From the NCBI GenBank assembly GCA_040756655.1, contig JBFLYN010000021.1, positions 1 through 57,032 of the forward strand: a DNA stretch of 57,032 nt, written 5' to 3'. Below, one piece after another: positions 44,030-52,336 of the stretch. Position 1 is the stretch's first letter; each line of letters opens with the position of its first letter. Source of the DNA: JBFLYN01 sp040756655. Its GTDB lineage: Bacteria > Bacillota > Sulfobacillia > UBA8153. Both the position numbers and the translations under genes were made by a program. The notes beneath the pieces are model-generated. The model was given only the letters and a program-made list of their open reading frames with translations. It was not told the DNA's origin and ran no database searches.

Positions 44030-44861
44030 GAGGCCCTTGACCGTTACCGGGTCCCGCAAGCCTACCCGCATAGGCTCAGTCGAAAAAGCCCTCGCCATCC
44101 TGGACCTGTTGGTGGAAAGGCGGGCACCTGCCGGTGTAACCGAAATCAGCCGGACCTTGGGCTTTACCTTTTCCACTACTCACCATCTCATCTCCACCCT
44201 GCGAGCCTCTGGCTATCTCGACCAGGACCCGGCCACCCGTAAGTATCGCCTGGGCCTGGGCGCCCTGCGCCTGGGACTGGTGGCCCCGGACTTCTTCGAC
44301 CTTCACAGCCGGGCCGGCCCGGTGCTCCAGGAACTGGCGCTGGAAGTAAACGAAAGCGCCAACCTGGCCATCTTTGACCACCTGGAGGTCGTTTACATCC
44401 AGCAAGCATCCAGCAGCCGCCCGTCGCGCATGTTCACCCGGTTGGGTGCCCGGGCCCCCCTGTACTGCACTGGCGTGGGCAAGGCATTCCTGGCGTCCCT
44501 TTCCCCGGCGGAAGCCCGGGCGCGGTTCGAAGCCTCCCGGCCCACCCGGTTTACCGGGAGTACCGTGGTGGACTGGCCGTCCCTGAAAGCAGAGCTTGAG
44601 CACATCCGGCAGCTGGGCTATGCCCTCGACCGGGAGGAACGCGAAGAAGGGGTGGCCTGCGTGGCCGCCCAGGTCCGGGATGCATCCGGAAAAGTGTGCG
44701 CAGCCATGAGCGTGTCGGGACCGGCCGGCCGGATCCTGCCCCGGGCCGCCGAGTTGGCCGCCGGGGTCATGGCCGCGGCCGGGCGCCTGTCGTCGGGTCT
44801 CGGCTACCGGCCGGGAGAGCCCCGAGAAGGGTGGGCCGGTCCGCCCGCCCTTGGAACATAA
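44025..44861 (+). CDS. IclR-family transcriptional regulator
   Basis: A 278-residue regulator. The winged helix is at residues 17-80 (IGSVEKALAILDLLV, then GVTEISRTLGFTFSTTHHL). The effector-binding domain follows, with the family sequence LYCTGVGKAFLASLS and EREEGVACVAAQVRD. The ATG at 44025 (or GTG at 44028) has a weak ribosome binding site. It lies 26 bases before a class V aminotransferase and probably controls it in response to a small organic acid. Confidence 0.93.
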   Translation: MVRPLTVTGSRKPTRIGSVEKALAILDLLVERRAPAGVTEISRTLGFTFSTTHHLISTLRASGYLDQDPATRKYRLGLGALRLGLVAPDFFDLHSRAGPVLQELALEVNESANLAIFDHLEVVYIQQASSSRPSRMFTRLGARAPLYCTGVGKAFLASLSPAEARARFEASRPTRFTGSTVVDWPSLKAELEHIRQLGYALDREEREEGVACVAAQVRDASGKVCAAMSVSGPAGRILPRAAELAAGVMAAAGRLSSGLGYRPGEPREGWAGPPALGT

Positions 44862-44887
44862 AACCCAAGCTATGGAGGTCGGTACCA

Positions 44888-46081
44888 ATGCAATCCACCA
44901 GACCAGAGGAAGTCCTGCTCCTGGGCCCAGGGCCCAGCCCGGTCCACGCGTCCGTGCTGGAGGCCCTGGGCTGGCCCACCCTGGGTCACCTGGACCCCCA
45001 GTTTCTGGCCTACATGAACGAGACCATGGAGCTTTTGCGCCGGGTGTTCGAGACCACAAACCGCCTTACCCTGCCCATATCAGGCACGGGCAGTTCGGGC
45101 ATGGAGGCAACCTTCGTCAACCTGCTCGAACCGGGCGACAAGATCATCATCGGTGTGTGCGGGGTGTTCGGCGCGCGCATGGTGGACATGGCGTCCCGTT
45201 GTAACGCCCAGGTGATCCAGGTGACCGCCGAGTGGGGTCAACCCCTGGACCCGGCCGGTTTCGAGCGGGCGCTGGCCGAGCACCCGGACACCAAGGTGGT
45301 GGCTTTCGTCCACGCCGAAACGTCCACGGGTGTGCTGCAGCCCACCGAAGCTATTGTGAAGGCAGCCCATGCCCGCGGCGCCCTGGTCCTGGTGGACACA
45401 GTGACCTCCCTGGGCGGCATGCCCGTCCAGGTGGACGAACGCGGGTTCGACATGGTCTTTAGCGGCACCCAGAAGTGTCTGAGTTGCCCGCCCGGCCTGG
45501 CCCCCCTCACCGTCAACGAAAGGGGCCTGGAGGCCCTCCGCTCCCGCCGGGGCAAGGTGCAAAGCTGGTACTTTGACCTGACCATGATCGCCTCCTACTG
45601 GGGGAGCGAGCGCGTCTACCACCACACGGCCCCGGTGAACATGGTCTACGGTTTGTACCAGGCTCTCAAGCTCATCGACCAGGAAGGGCTCGAACCCAGG
45701 TTCCGGCGTCACCGCATCAACAGCCAGGCCCTGGCAGCCGGACTGGGCCAGTACGGCATCGGCCTGGTGCCGCCGGCCGAGCACAGCCTGCCCAGCCTGG
45801 TGGTGGTGCACATTCCCCAAGGTGTCGCCGACGGTGCCGTGCGGGAGCGCCTGCGCAAGACTCACCTCATCGAGATCGGCGGCGGGCTGGGACCGTTCAA
45901 GGGGCGGGTCTGGAGGATCGGGCTCATGGGAGAAGGCTCGCGCCGGGCCAACGTAGAGAGACTGCTGGATGCCCTCGGGGAGACTCTCAACACCCTGGGA
46001 TATAGCTGTTCGGTGGACCAGGCCATGGCAGCCGCCGCCGGGGTATACGCCGCTGCCGGGTGCCCGGGTGATTGCCGTTAG
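44888..46081 (+). CDS. Class V aminotransferase (alanine-glyoxylate / serine-pyruvate type)
   Basis: PLP-dependent transaminase of 397 residues. The Schiff-base Lys196 is in FSGTQKCLSCPPG, Asp170 in ALVLVDTVTSLGG pairs with the PLP nitrogen, and the phosphate-binding turn is SGTGSSGMEA. The family N-terminus LLGPGPSPV is clear. The ATG follows GGAGGTC by eight bases. Glyoxylate/serine/alanine exchange or purine-derived glyoxylate metabolism is likely. Transcribed with the IclR regulator and ended by a strong palindrome. Confidence 0.94.
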   Translation: MQSTRPEEVLLLGPGPSPVHASVLEALGWPTLGHLDPQFLAYMNETMELLRRVFETTNRLTLPISGTGSSGMEATFVNLLEPGDKIIIGVCGVFGARMVDMASRCNAQVIQVTAEWGQPLDPAGFERALAEHPDTKVVAFVHAETSTGVLQPTEAIVKAAHARGALVLVDTVTSLGGMPVQVDERGFDMVFSGTQKCLSCPPGLAPLTVNERGLEALRSRRGKVQSWYFDLTMIASYWGSERVYHHTAPVNMVYGLYQALKLIDQEGLEPRFRRHRINSQALAAGLGQYGIGLVPPAEHSLPSLVVVHIPQGVADGAVRERLRKTHLIEIGGGLGPFKGRVWRIGLMGEGSRRANVERLLDALGETLNTLGYSCSVDQAMAAAAGVYAAAGCPGDCR

Positions 46082-46096
46082 CAGCCAGTGAACGCG

Positions 46097-46122
46097 CCCC
46101 GGGGCCCGGCCGGGCCCCGGGG
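46097..46122 (+). terminator. Terminator-like palindrome after the aminotransferase
   Basis: CCCCGGGGCCCGG followed immediately by its exact reverse complement: a 26-base perfect palindrome 15 bases after the stop codon. No T-tract. Confidence 0.65.
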
Positions 46123-46156
46123 TATGCCCCCAACCCAGTCCAACTGGAGTGATAGG

Positions 46157-46440
46157 ATGCCGGTTCGAGTGCGGGAGATAGCCAGAAAACGGGACATCCG
46201 CCGCTTCGTCGACTTGCCGTGGTCCATCTACCGGAAAGACCCCCACTGGATCCCGCCGCTCAAGTCCGAGATGTGGAGCATAGTCACGGGCAAGGACAAT
46301 CCCCTGTTGGCGTGCGGTCGGCATGCCCTTTTCCTGGCAGAGAACGGGAAACGGACGGTAGGCCGGGTCATGGCCAGCATCGATAACCACCTCAATGCGG
46401 CCCGGGGCAGGGGCTATTTCAGCTTGTTTGAAAGCTGCCA
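46157..46440 (+). pseudogene. GNAT-type acetyltransferase, N-terminal fragment
   Basis: An ATG at 46157 behind GGAG begins a typical long GNAT-like protein: KRDIRRFVDLPWSIYRKD, HWIPPLKSEM, ALFLAENGKRTVGRVMASID, GRGYFSLFES. After about 94 residues the similarity stops; the frame continues only as unrelated codons into the next gene. Relatives are about 370 residues, so three quarters of the gene is deleted. Confidence 0.7.
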
Positions 46441-46500
46441 CGAGGCCGCTGCGACGGGCTGCCCGGGTATCCAGCAACCTTACATGGGGAGTGATGCCCA

Positions 46501-47112
46501 ATGGAAAAGATCGATGTCCGGAAGAGCCTGCACCACCTGTACAGCCCCAGGCCAGGCCAACCCGAACTGGTCACGGTACCGCCGCTCAACTACGCCATGA
46601 TCGACGGAAAAGGGGACCCCAACACCTCCGGCGATTTCCAGGGCATGATCGAAACCCTGTACGGAGTGTCCTTTGCCGTGAAGTTTTCTCTCAAAAGGGC
46701 CGATCCGCCCGTGGATTACACGGTCATGGGCCTGGAAGGCCTGTTTTGGACCGACACCCCGGACGACTTCAGCATGGAACGCAAAGACGACTGGCAGTGG
46801 ACCCTGATGATACTCCAGCCGGAGTTTGTGACTCCTGAGGTCTTTCAGAATGCAAAAGAGCAGCTTGCCGTTAAAAAGCCCGCTCTTCCCTGGGACAGGC
46901 TCAGGCTGGAGACACTGGAAGAGGGGCTCTCGGCCCAGATCATGCACCTGGGCCCTTACGCGGAAGAACCCCCCACCATTACGGCACTACACGCTTTCAT
47001 CAAGGAAAACGGTTACCGGCCACGGGGCAAGCACCACGAAATCTACCTTAGCGATCCCAGGAGGTCGCAGCCGGAGAAATTGCGGACCATCATCCGGCAG
47101 CCGGTCCAGTAG
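46501..47112 (+). CDS. GyrI-like domain protein
   Basis: A 203-residue soluble protein of the GyrI-like small-molecule-binding family. It has the characteristic start (LVTVPPLNYAMIDGKGDPN), MIETLYGVSFAVKF, DYTVMGLEGLFW, WQWTLMILQPEFVT, and the C-terminal repeat with HEIYLSDPRRSQPEKLRTI. Members bind or degrade cationic, hydrophobic compounds. The ATG has GGGGAG upstream, inside the end of the truncated GNAT frame. There is no DNA-binding domain. Its role here is unknown. Confidence 0.88.
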   Translation: MEKIDVRKSLHHLYSPRPGQPELVTVPPLNYAMIDGKGDPNTSGDFQGMIETLYGVSFAVKFSLKRADPPVDYTVMGLEGLFWTDTPDDFSMERKDDWQWTLMILQPEFVTPEVFQNAKEQLAVKKPALPWDRLRLETLEEGLSAQIMHLGPYAEEPPTITALHAFIKENGYRPRGKHHEIYLSDPRRSQPEKLRTIIRQPVQ

Positions 47113-47384
47113 AGCGGGGTGGCGGGAGGACGCGTAACTTGGAAAGCACGGCCTGGCGGGACCTCACCAGAAGGAATCACCCAGGAGCGGGCGCAAGTCG
47201 ACTGCACAATAGTACCTCGCTAAGCTGGTTGCCAGGCCGTCGCCAGATGCCGGATCGCTCCTCCGGTGGCCCACGGTCGGGGAAGAACCGGGAAAACCCA
47301 CAGGCACAGCTGCTACCGGGTGGCTGGAAGAGCCCGGACCCACCACCTCTCAAGGGAGCCGGGACCTCTCGCCCGCCAGCGACC
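47113..47384. other. Intergenic region between GyrI-like and VanZ genes
   Basis: About 270 bases between convergent genes. I see no gene, RNA or clear terminator hairpin. Confidence 0.4.
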
Positions 47385-47843
47385 CTACCGGGACAGCCGG
47401 TCCAAGACACGCAGCCGGTAACCCCAGATGACCAGGACCGCCAGCACCAGTCCCGCCAGGTCCAGGGCAAAATCGCCCAGGGCGCCGTGGCGTCCCGGGA
47501 CCGTTGCCTGCAGGGCTTCGTCGTGGGCTGCCACCAGTGCGCCCAGGACCAGGGTAAGGATGCCTGATACCCCCCAGGCACCGGAAAGGGTCAAGTGTAA
47601 CGCCCGGTATAGGAGCAAGCCCAGGACGAAATACACCAGGAAGTGCCCGGCCTTGCGTACCGCATACTCCCCGTACCGGGTCTCCACCAGTCCCAGAAGT
47701 CTTAGGCCCGTACCCCAGTCCAGGCGTATGAGGATGCGCCGGGCTACGTCCAAAACGCGCAGGGCCGGCGTCGAGGCCAACCTGTTGATCAAAAGGACCC
47801 AGGCCCCCAACGGCACCCACGACCACAGCACTTTCGCCACCAT
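47385..47843 (-). CDS. VanZ-family membrane protein
   Basis: A 152-residue protein with four hydrophobic segments. Family motifs are VRKAGHFLVYFVLGLLLYRAL, AHDEALQATVPGR, and GDFALDLAGLVLAVL, which together form the VanZ polar pattern. The ATG at 47843 follows GGGGCAGGT. In vanA clusters VanZ raises teicoplanin tolerance; chromosomal copies are common in Firmicutes with unknown roles, so resistance should not be assumed. Confidence 0.9.
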   Translation of the reverse strand: MVAKVLWSWVPLGAWVLLINRLASTPALRVLDVARRILIRLDWGTGLRLLGLVETRYGEYAVRKAGHFLVYFVLGLLLYRALHLTLSGAWGVSGILTLVLGALVAAHDEALQATVPGRHGALGDFALDLAGLVLAVLVIWGYRLRVLDRLSR

Positions 47844-48029
47844 ACCTGCCCCATCTCGTATGATCTGACCCGGCCGTTCTCACCGCACCCTCTAGATTCT
47901 AGCCAACTGGGACCACGGTGATGCCCCGACCGGAGGGGTTCTCTGGACCAGGACCCGGCCTGAGGACAGCATGATGCTCCCCCCACGCTCATGACTCCAG
48001 CTGCTGGCGAATAGTCATCTGGAGCGGGG

Positions 48030-49022
48030 GTGTCCACCATGCCAGACCCAAGCTCCAACCGGGCCCAGCGGATTGGGGCGGTGCTCAGCATCGCTCTTAT
48101 CCTCAGTATCCTGGTACACGCCGTGCTGGCATGCGCCTTACGCCGTGAAATACAGGCCGTGGCAAAAAACGTCCTGGCGCTGACGAGCGAACTACGCAGG
48201 GTAGTCCAGGAAAAGGAACAGGCCCACCAGCACTACCGCCAGCTCCTGGGGGAGCTGGAGGAGCTGAACCTGTGGCTCCAGGGCCAACTTGACAAAGCCA
48301 GGGACCGGCAGATGCTGCTCTTGGAGGAGCACCGCAACGGTGCTCACCCGCCCCAAGAGGAACCGGCCGTACCTACCCAGGGCCCGGCCGGGCCAGTGGC
48401 GTACCTGACCTTTGACGACGGGCCCAGCAGCATTACCATTAAAGTCTTGGACATCCTCAAGCACTACGGGATCAAGGCGACTTTCTTCGTGGTGGGCAAC
48501 GACACGTCCTTCGGACGGGCCACCTACCGGCGCATGGTTGACGAAGGACATGCCCTGGGCAATCACACCTTCTCCCACCGCTATCACGTGATCTACTCCT
48601 CGCCGGAAGCTTTTTTGGACGACGTCTGGATGTTGCAGGCTTTGCTGCTGGAGACCACGGGAACCTGGCCCGGCATACTGCGGTTTCCGGGCGGGTCCAA
48701 TAACCACGTAAGCCACCAGTACGGAGGGCCCGGCATCATGCAGCAGCTGACCCGCCTCGTCCTCGACCAGGGGTTTCGCTATTTCGACTGGGACGTAACG
48801 GCGGCGGATGCCACGGCGCAGCCGCAAGACCCGGCCATCATGGTAAGCCGGGTCCTAAACGGGGTGCGGGGAAACCCCTCCCCCATCATCTTGCTGCACG
48901 ACGGCGCAGGCCGTACCACCCTGCCCGAGGCACTACCCCTCATCATCGAAGGGCTGCTGGCAATGGGATATTCCTTTGGGGTGTTGACCGGACAAGTGCC
49001 GGCCGTGCGCTTTGCCCGGTGA
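48030..49022 (+). CDS. Polysaccharide deacetylase, membrane-anchored
   Basis: A 330-residue NodB-family enzyme outside the cell membrane. Residues 16-36 form a membrane anchor and 38-100 a charged coiled coil that holds the domain away from the membrane. The NodB core has TFDDGPS (Asp129-Asp130), the zinc His pair in NHTFSHRYH (His179, His183), RFPGGSNN, FDWDVTAADA and the final ILLHDG. It probably removes acetyl groups from peptidoglycan or another glycan. Start is the GTG at 48030 or the ATG at 48039; both fit GGAGCGGGGG. Confidence 0.93.
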   Translation: MSTMPDPSSNRAQRIGAVLSIALILSILVHAVLACALRREIQAVAKNVLALTSELRRVVQEKEQAHQHYRQLLGELEELNLWLQGQLDKARDRQMLLLEEHRNGAHPPQEEPAVPTQGPAGPVAYLTFDDGPSSITIKVLDILKHYGIKATFFVVGNDTSFGRATYRRMVDEGHALGNHTFSHRYHVIYSSPEAFLDDVWMLQALLLETTGTWPGILRFPGGSNNHVSHQYGGPGIMQQLTRLVLDQGFRYFDWDVTAADATAQPQDPAIMVSRVLNGVRGNPSPIILLHDGAGRTTLPEALPLIIEGLLAMGYSFGVLTGQVPAVRFAR

Positions 49023-49028
49023 GCCAGG

Positions 49029-49751
49029 TTACAAGATCTGGGTCAGCCCGTAAAGATGCCGGATTTCGAAGGTCGGCCGGCATGCGCCCGCGGCGGGAAG
49101 TGGCCTGCCGTCCGGGTTGTACCAGCAAGTATCGATCCCGTAGTTGACTCCTCCCAGGATGTCCGCGGTAAGGGAATCGCCCACCATGATCACGGTGTGC
49201 CTCTGGGTATGACCGGTGACCCGGAAGGCGAAGTCGAATATCCCCGGGTCGGGCTTTTGGCATCCGGCATCTTCCGAGATGATCAAGTGGGAGATGTACG
49301 GGGCCAGGGGTGACCTGGAAAGCCGGGCCGCCTGTACCTCCTTGATGCCGTTGGTCACGATGGCCAGCCGGTACTTGGCGGCCAGATAGCGGCAGGTCTC
49401 CTCCGCCCCGTCCAGGAGAAACGCACCCTCCCCCAGGTAGCCAAGGTAGGTGCGGCTGAACCCGGGAAGCTCGACCTCTACCCCATCTTCCCAAAACAGC
49501 CTCCTGAACCTCTCAGTCCTGAGCGCCGCCTGGCTGATCTTGCCTTGCTCCAGGTCAGCCCAGAGCTCGTCGTTGATGGCCCGGTACCTTGCCAGGTGGC
49601 GGCCCGGGTCGTAGCTGAGGCCCAAGTGCCCATAGGCCCTTTCCAGGGCTTGGGCCTCGGCCCGGTGGTAGTCAAAGAGCGTGCCGTCGGCGTCCAGGAG
49701 CACCAGTTCATAACGTTTCGGAGTGGGCAACGCCCCCGCCTTCTCCAGCAC
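49029..49751 (-). CDS. yjjG: YjjG-family noncanonical pyrimidine nucleotidase (HAD)
   Basis: A haloacid-dehalogenase phosphatase of about 240 residues. Motif I is LLDADGTLFDY with both Asp, motif II is VTNGIKEVQ, Lys of motif III is in CQKPDPGIF, and motif IV is MVGDSLTADILGG. YjjG-type enzymes remove phosphate from mutagenic or non-standard pyrimidine nucleotides. The start is uncertain: GTG at 49751, TTG at 49730 or GTG at 49799 are in frame. It diverges from the SMC operon. Confidence 0.88.
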   Translation of the reverse strand: MLEKAGALPTPKRYELVLLDADGTLFDYHRAEAQALERAYGHLGLSYDPGRHLARYRAINDELWADLEQGKISQAALRTERFRRLFWEDGVEVELPGFSRTYLGYLGEGAFLLDGAEETCRYLAAKYRLAIVTNGIKEVQAARLSRSPLAPYISHLIISEDAGCQKPDPGIFDFAFRVTGHTQRHTVIMVGDSLTADILGGVNYGIDTCWYNPDGRPLPAAGACRPTFEIRHLYGLTQIL

Positions 49752-49896
49752 CTCTCCATCACCTGCCTCCCGTTGGTGGTATCCCGTACACTTCAACACC
49801 CAGCACCCGGGTCCCTCCTACCTGGAGCCATCGTGCCGGAGCAGGAAAGAGACCACTTCCTCCCGAAGCATGAAAGCGTAGGGCAGGAGGTTGACC

Positions 49897-51174
49897 ATGG
49901 ACGACACCACCCGCACTGTGCTGGGCGAAGAGGGTTCGGCGGCAGTAGACAAGACCATGGCGGACCTGGCGGACCTGGCCAGTTTCGTGAACTCGGCCAG
50001 CGATGGCGGCCAGTCTCCCCGCAAGCTCTTTGACGCCGTGCGGCTGCTCCTCATCATCCAGGAGGCCGAGTTCCGCACCGGCACCGGGGTCGGGCGCCAG
50101 CAGGGGCTGCGCAACCGGTTCCGGGAGCAGTACGGCCGTGACCCGATGGTGGATGTGGGCGGCCTTCTCGGCACCGCCGACCGCCTCAGCCTCATCAGCC
50201 GCGACTGGACGGTACAGCTCACCTCCAAGGGGTCGCGGCTTTTGGGCACCTTGTTCAGGGTCATCCTGGACTGGCACGGTTTTCACCAAAAAAGCGACCT
50301 GGAGCAGCTCATCTACCAGAGCCAGCGGGAGCTGGAGATGGCCGATGCCTATGAGAACTACGGGTACCAGGCGGATTCCCTGCCCCGCGCCCTGGCCTTC
50401 CTGGAGCGGGGCTACCGTGACCTCCAGTCCCGCCTCCGGGAGTACATCCTCGAGGGCCTGGCCATGGACCAGATCAGCGCGCTCATTGCCAACTACGACC
50501 GCCTCCAGGAAGCCATCGCCGCCAAGCGGGTCGAAGGGTACGAGCTGACCCTTCCCATCATCGAGCGTTTGGAACGCAGCAAGGCTGCGGCCCTGCGCAC
50601 CGCCTACGAAGGCATGGAGGGAGTGCTGGCCCACTCCACCGGCCGGGTGCGGGCGGAGATGAGCCTCATCAACAAGACCCGGTTCTACACTTACCTCCAG
50701 CAGCAGTTTGCCACCGGCGAGCTGGCGGACCTGGCGGGCCGGGCCGGTGACGTGGCCTTGCCTGTGAGCATAGCCGCCTATCCTTCCGCGCGGCAGCTGG
50801 AGGAGAGCATCGCCGAGACCCTGGGCCGCACTTACCTGCCCGGTGCCAGCCAGTTGCCGGGCGTAGAGCTTTCGGTGTCGGCCGAGGGCCGGCTTGACGA
50901 AGAAGACTACGCCTTCGACGAAGACCTTCGCCCTTACGTCGACCGCATACTGGAGGCGGTGGGGGTCCGAAAGACCCGGGAATCGAGCATCCTCGCACTC
51001 CAGCCCAGCTGGAGCGAGGCGTTGATGGTAGCCGTAGGTGTGGGTGAACTGGTCACCAAGGAGCACCTGCGGGTGGCTGCCGCCGGTGAAACCTACCAGG
51101 AGGAGCGGTTCGAATTGGTGGGAGACCTGACCCTCGCCCGGCGGGAGGAGGACCGCCATGGCGAGGCGCCATAA
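49897..51174 (+). CDS. jetA: Kleisin-like subunit of an SMC complex (JetA-like)
   Basis: First gene of a four-gene operon; 425 residues. It is mostly helical, with a winged-helix-like N-terminal third (LFDAVRLLLIIQEAEF; ADRLSLISRDWTVQLTSKGSRLL), a long central helical bundle (LERGYRDLQSRLREYILEGLAM), and an acidic linker (EEDYAFDEDLRPYVDRILEAV) before a small C-terminal domain. This architecture suits a MukF/JetA-type kleisin bridging the SMC heads. Identification rests mainly on gene order; sequence similarity was not searched. The ATG at 49897 is six bases after GGAGG; a TTG at 49891 is too close. Confidence 0.72.
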   Translation: MDDTTRTVLGEEGSAAVDKTMADLADLASFVNSASDGGQSPRKLFDAVRLLLIIQEAEFRTGTGVGRQQGLRNRFREQYGRDPMVDVGGLLGTADRLSLISRDWTVQLTSKGSRLLGTLFRVILDWHGFHQKSDLEQLIYQSQRELEMADAYENYGYQADSLPRALAFLERGYRDLQSRLREYILEGLAMDQISALIANYDRLQEAIAAKRVEGYELTLPIIERLERSKAAALRTAYEGMEGVLAHSTGRVRAEMSLINKTRFYTYLQQQFATGELADLAGRAGDVALPVSIAAYPSARQLEESIAETLGRTYLPGASQLPGVELSVSAEGRLDEEDYAFDEDLRPYVDRILEAVGVRKTRESSILALQPSWSEALMVAVGVGELVTKEHLRVAAAGETYQEERFELVGDLTLARREEDRHGEAP

Positions 51175-52336
51175 CCCCCGCTACGACCTGGCCCTGCGGG
51201 CGCTGCTTTGTGGCACCAGCAGCGGCAGGCCCACGACCCGCGCCCGGGTCGAGCAGCTGGTGGGCGACAGCGACCTGGATGGTTTTCTGGCCTACACGCG
51301 GTCGTGCGTGCTCAGCCGGTATTTCACCGTGGTCGAAGACGGCCACTACCTGACCCTTTCCCTGGCGTCACGAGAGCTTTTGCAAGAAGACTCGCCCGTG
51401 TCCGGCGAGATGCTGGCCGTGTTCCTCTTCATCTGGAAGTGGCACCAGGATAACGCCATGCCCGTGGCGCAGGGCACCGTGGTCGAGCACTTTGTGGGCG
51501 CCAGCCGCAGCGCCTCCCGGTCAGTGCGTCGGGCCATCGACCAACTGGCGGCGCTCAAGTGGATCGACGAGGTCACCGGCACCCAGGGCCGGACCTGGGT
51601 GCCCACCCGGAGCGGCACGGGAGCCATGGGCCAGCGATTTTTGGCCCTGGTGGTGGAATCCAGCCAGGGCCGCCCCTTTTCCACCCGGGAGGTCCTGGAT
51701 TTCTTCGGGGTCAGCACACCTTCTGGCAGCACCCATGTCCCGCCCCTGACCCTGTTTGATACCCCGGCCGGGCACGCCCGCTACGACCGGGCATTGCGCC
51801 GCATCATCGTGGGCACCGCCACCGGGCGCCCGCCGACCCTGGCGGCCGTGGCCCGGATTACCGGCGACCCGGACACCACGGGACTGGCGCAGTATGCCGC
51901 CACCCTGGGCCTGGACCGTTTCTTCCGGCTGGCGGTGCACGACCGGTACCTGCTGGCGCTGGTGGAAGCCAGTGAGCTCTACTCCCAGAACGTGGCCCCG
52001 GTGCGGGCCACCGCGCTCACCCTGGCCGCATATACCTGGTACCTTGAGGAATTCCACGGGCGCCCGGTGCGCTACGACCAGGTGGAACCCTTGTTCGTGG
52101 ACCGGGTGGCCAAACCACTGCGCCAGGTGGCCCTGGCCGTGGGCGTGCTGGCCCGGCGCGGCTGGGTTAAGCAGCCCCGGGGGCGGAAGGTCTTCAGCCT
52201 CACTCCCACCGGCCGGGAATGCCTGGGCCGGGCCCTGGGTCTTAGACCCCAGGACGACCACCGGGAGGCGCTGCGCGAGTTTGCCGAAATCCATTTTGCT
52301 GGCTTTTGCGTGCATGAGGAGGACGGGCATTCATGA
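51158..52336 (+). CDS. jetB: MukE/JetB-like subunit with internal tandem duplication
   Basis: A 392-residue protein built from two copies of one module. Repeat 1 (8-151) begins RYDLALRALLCGTSSGRPTT and repeat 2 (208-352) begins RYDRALRRIIVGTATGRPPT. Both continue through a GD-rich turn, an aromatic strand (YFTVVEDGHYLTL versus FFRLAVHDRYLLAL), an AS-L motif and two winged-helix-like segments (IDQLAALKWI versus VGVLARRGWV). The offset is 200 residues throughout. MukE-type proteins work as dimers on the kleisin, so this looks like a fused dimer. It overlaps jetA by 17 bases (GGGAGGAGG before its ATG) and jetC by ATGA. Confidence 0.75.
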   Translation: MARRHNPRYDLALRALLCGTSSGRPTTRARVEQLVGDSDLDGFLAYTRSCVLSRYFTVVEDGHYLTLSLASRELLQEDSPVSGEMLAVFLFIWKWHQDNAMPVAQGTVVEHFVGASRSASRSVRRAIDQLAALKWIDEVTGTQGRTWVPTRSGTGAMGQRFLALVVESSQGRPFSTREVLDFFGVSTPSGSTHVPPLTLFDTPAGHARYDRALRRIIVGTATGRPPTLAAVARITGDPDTTGLAQYAATLGLDRFFRLAVHDRYLLALVEASELYSQNVAPVRATALTLAAYTWYLEEFHGRPVRYDQVEPLFVDRVAKPLRQVALAVGVLARRGWVKQPRGRKVFSLTPTGRECLGRALGLRPQDDHREALREFAEIHFAGFCVHEEDGHS

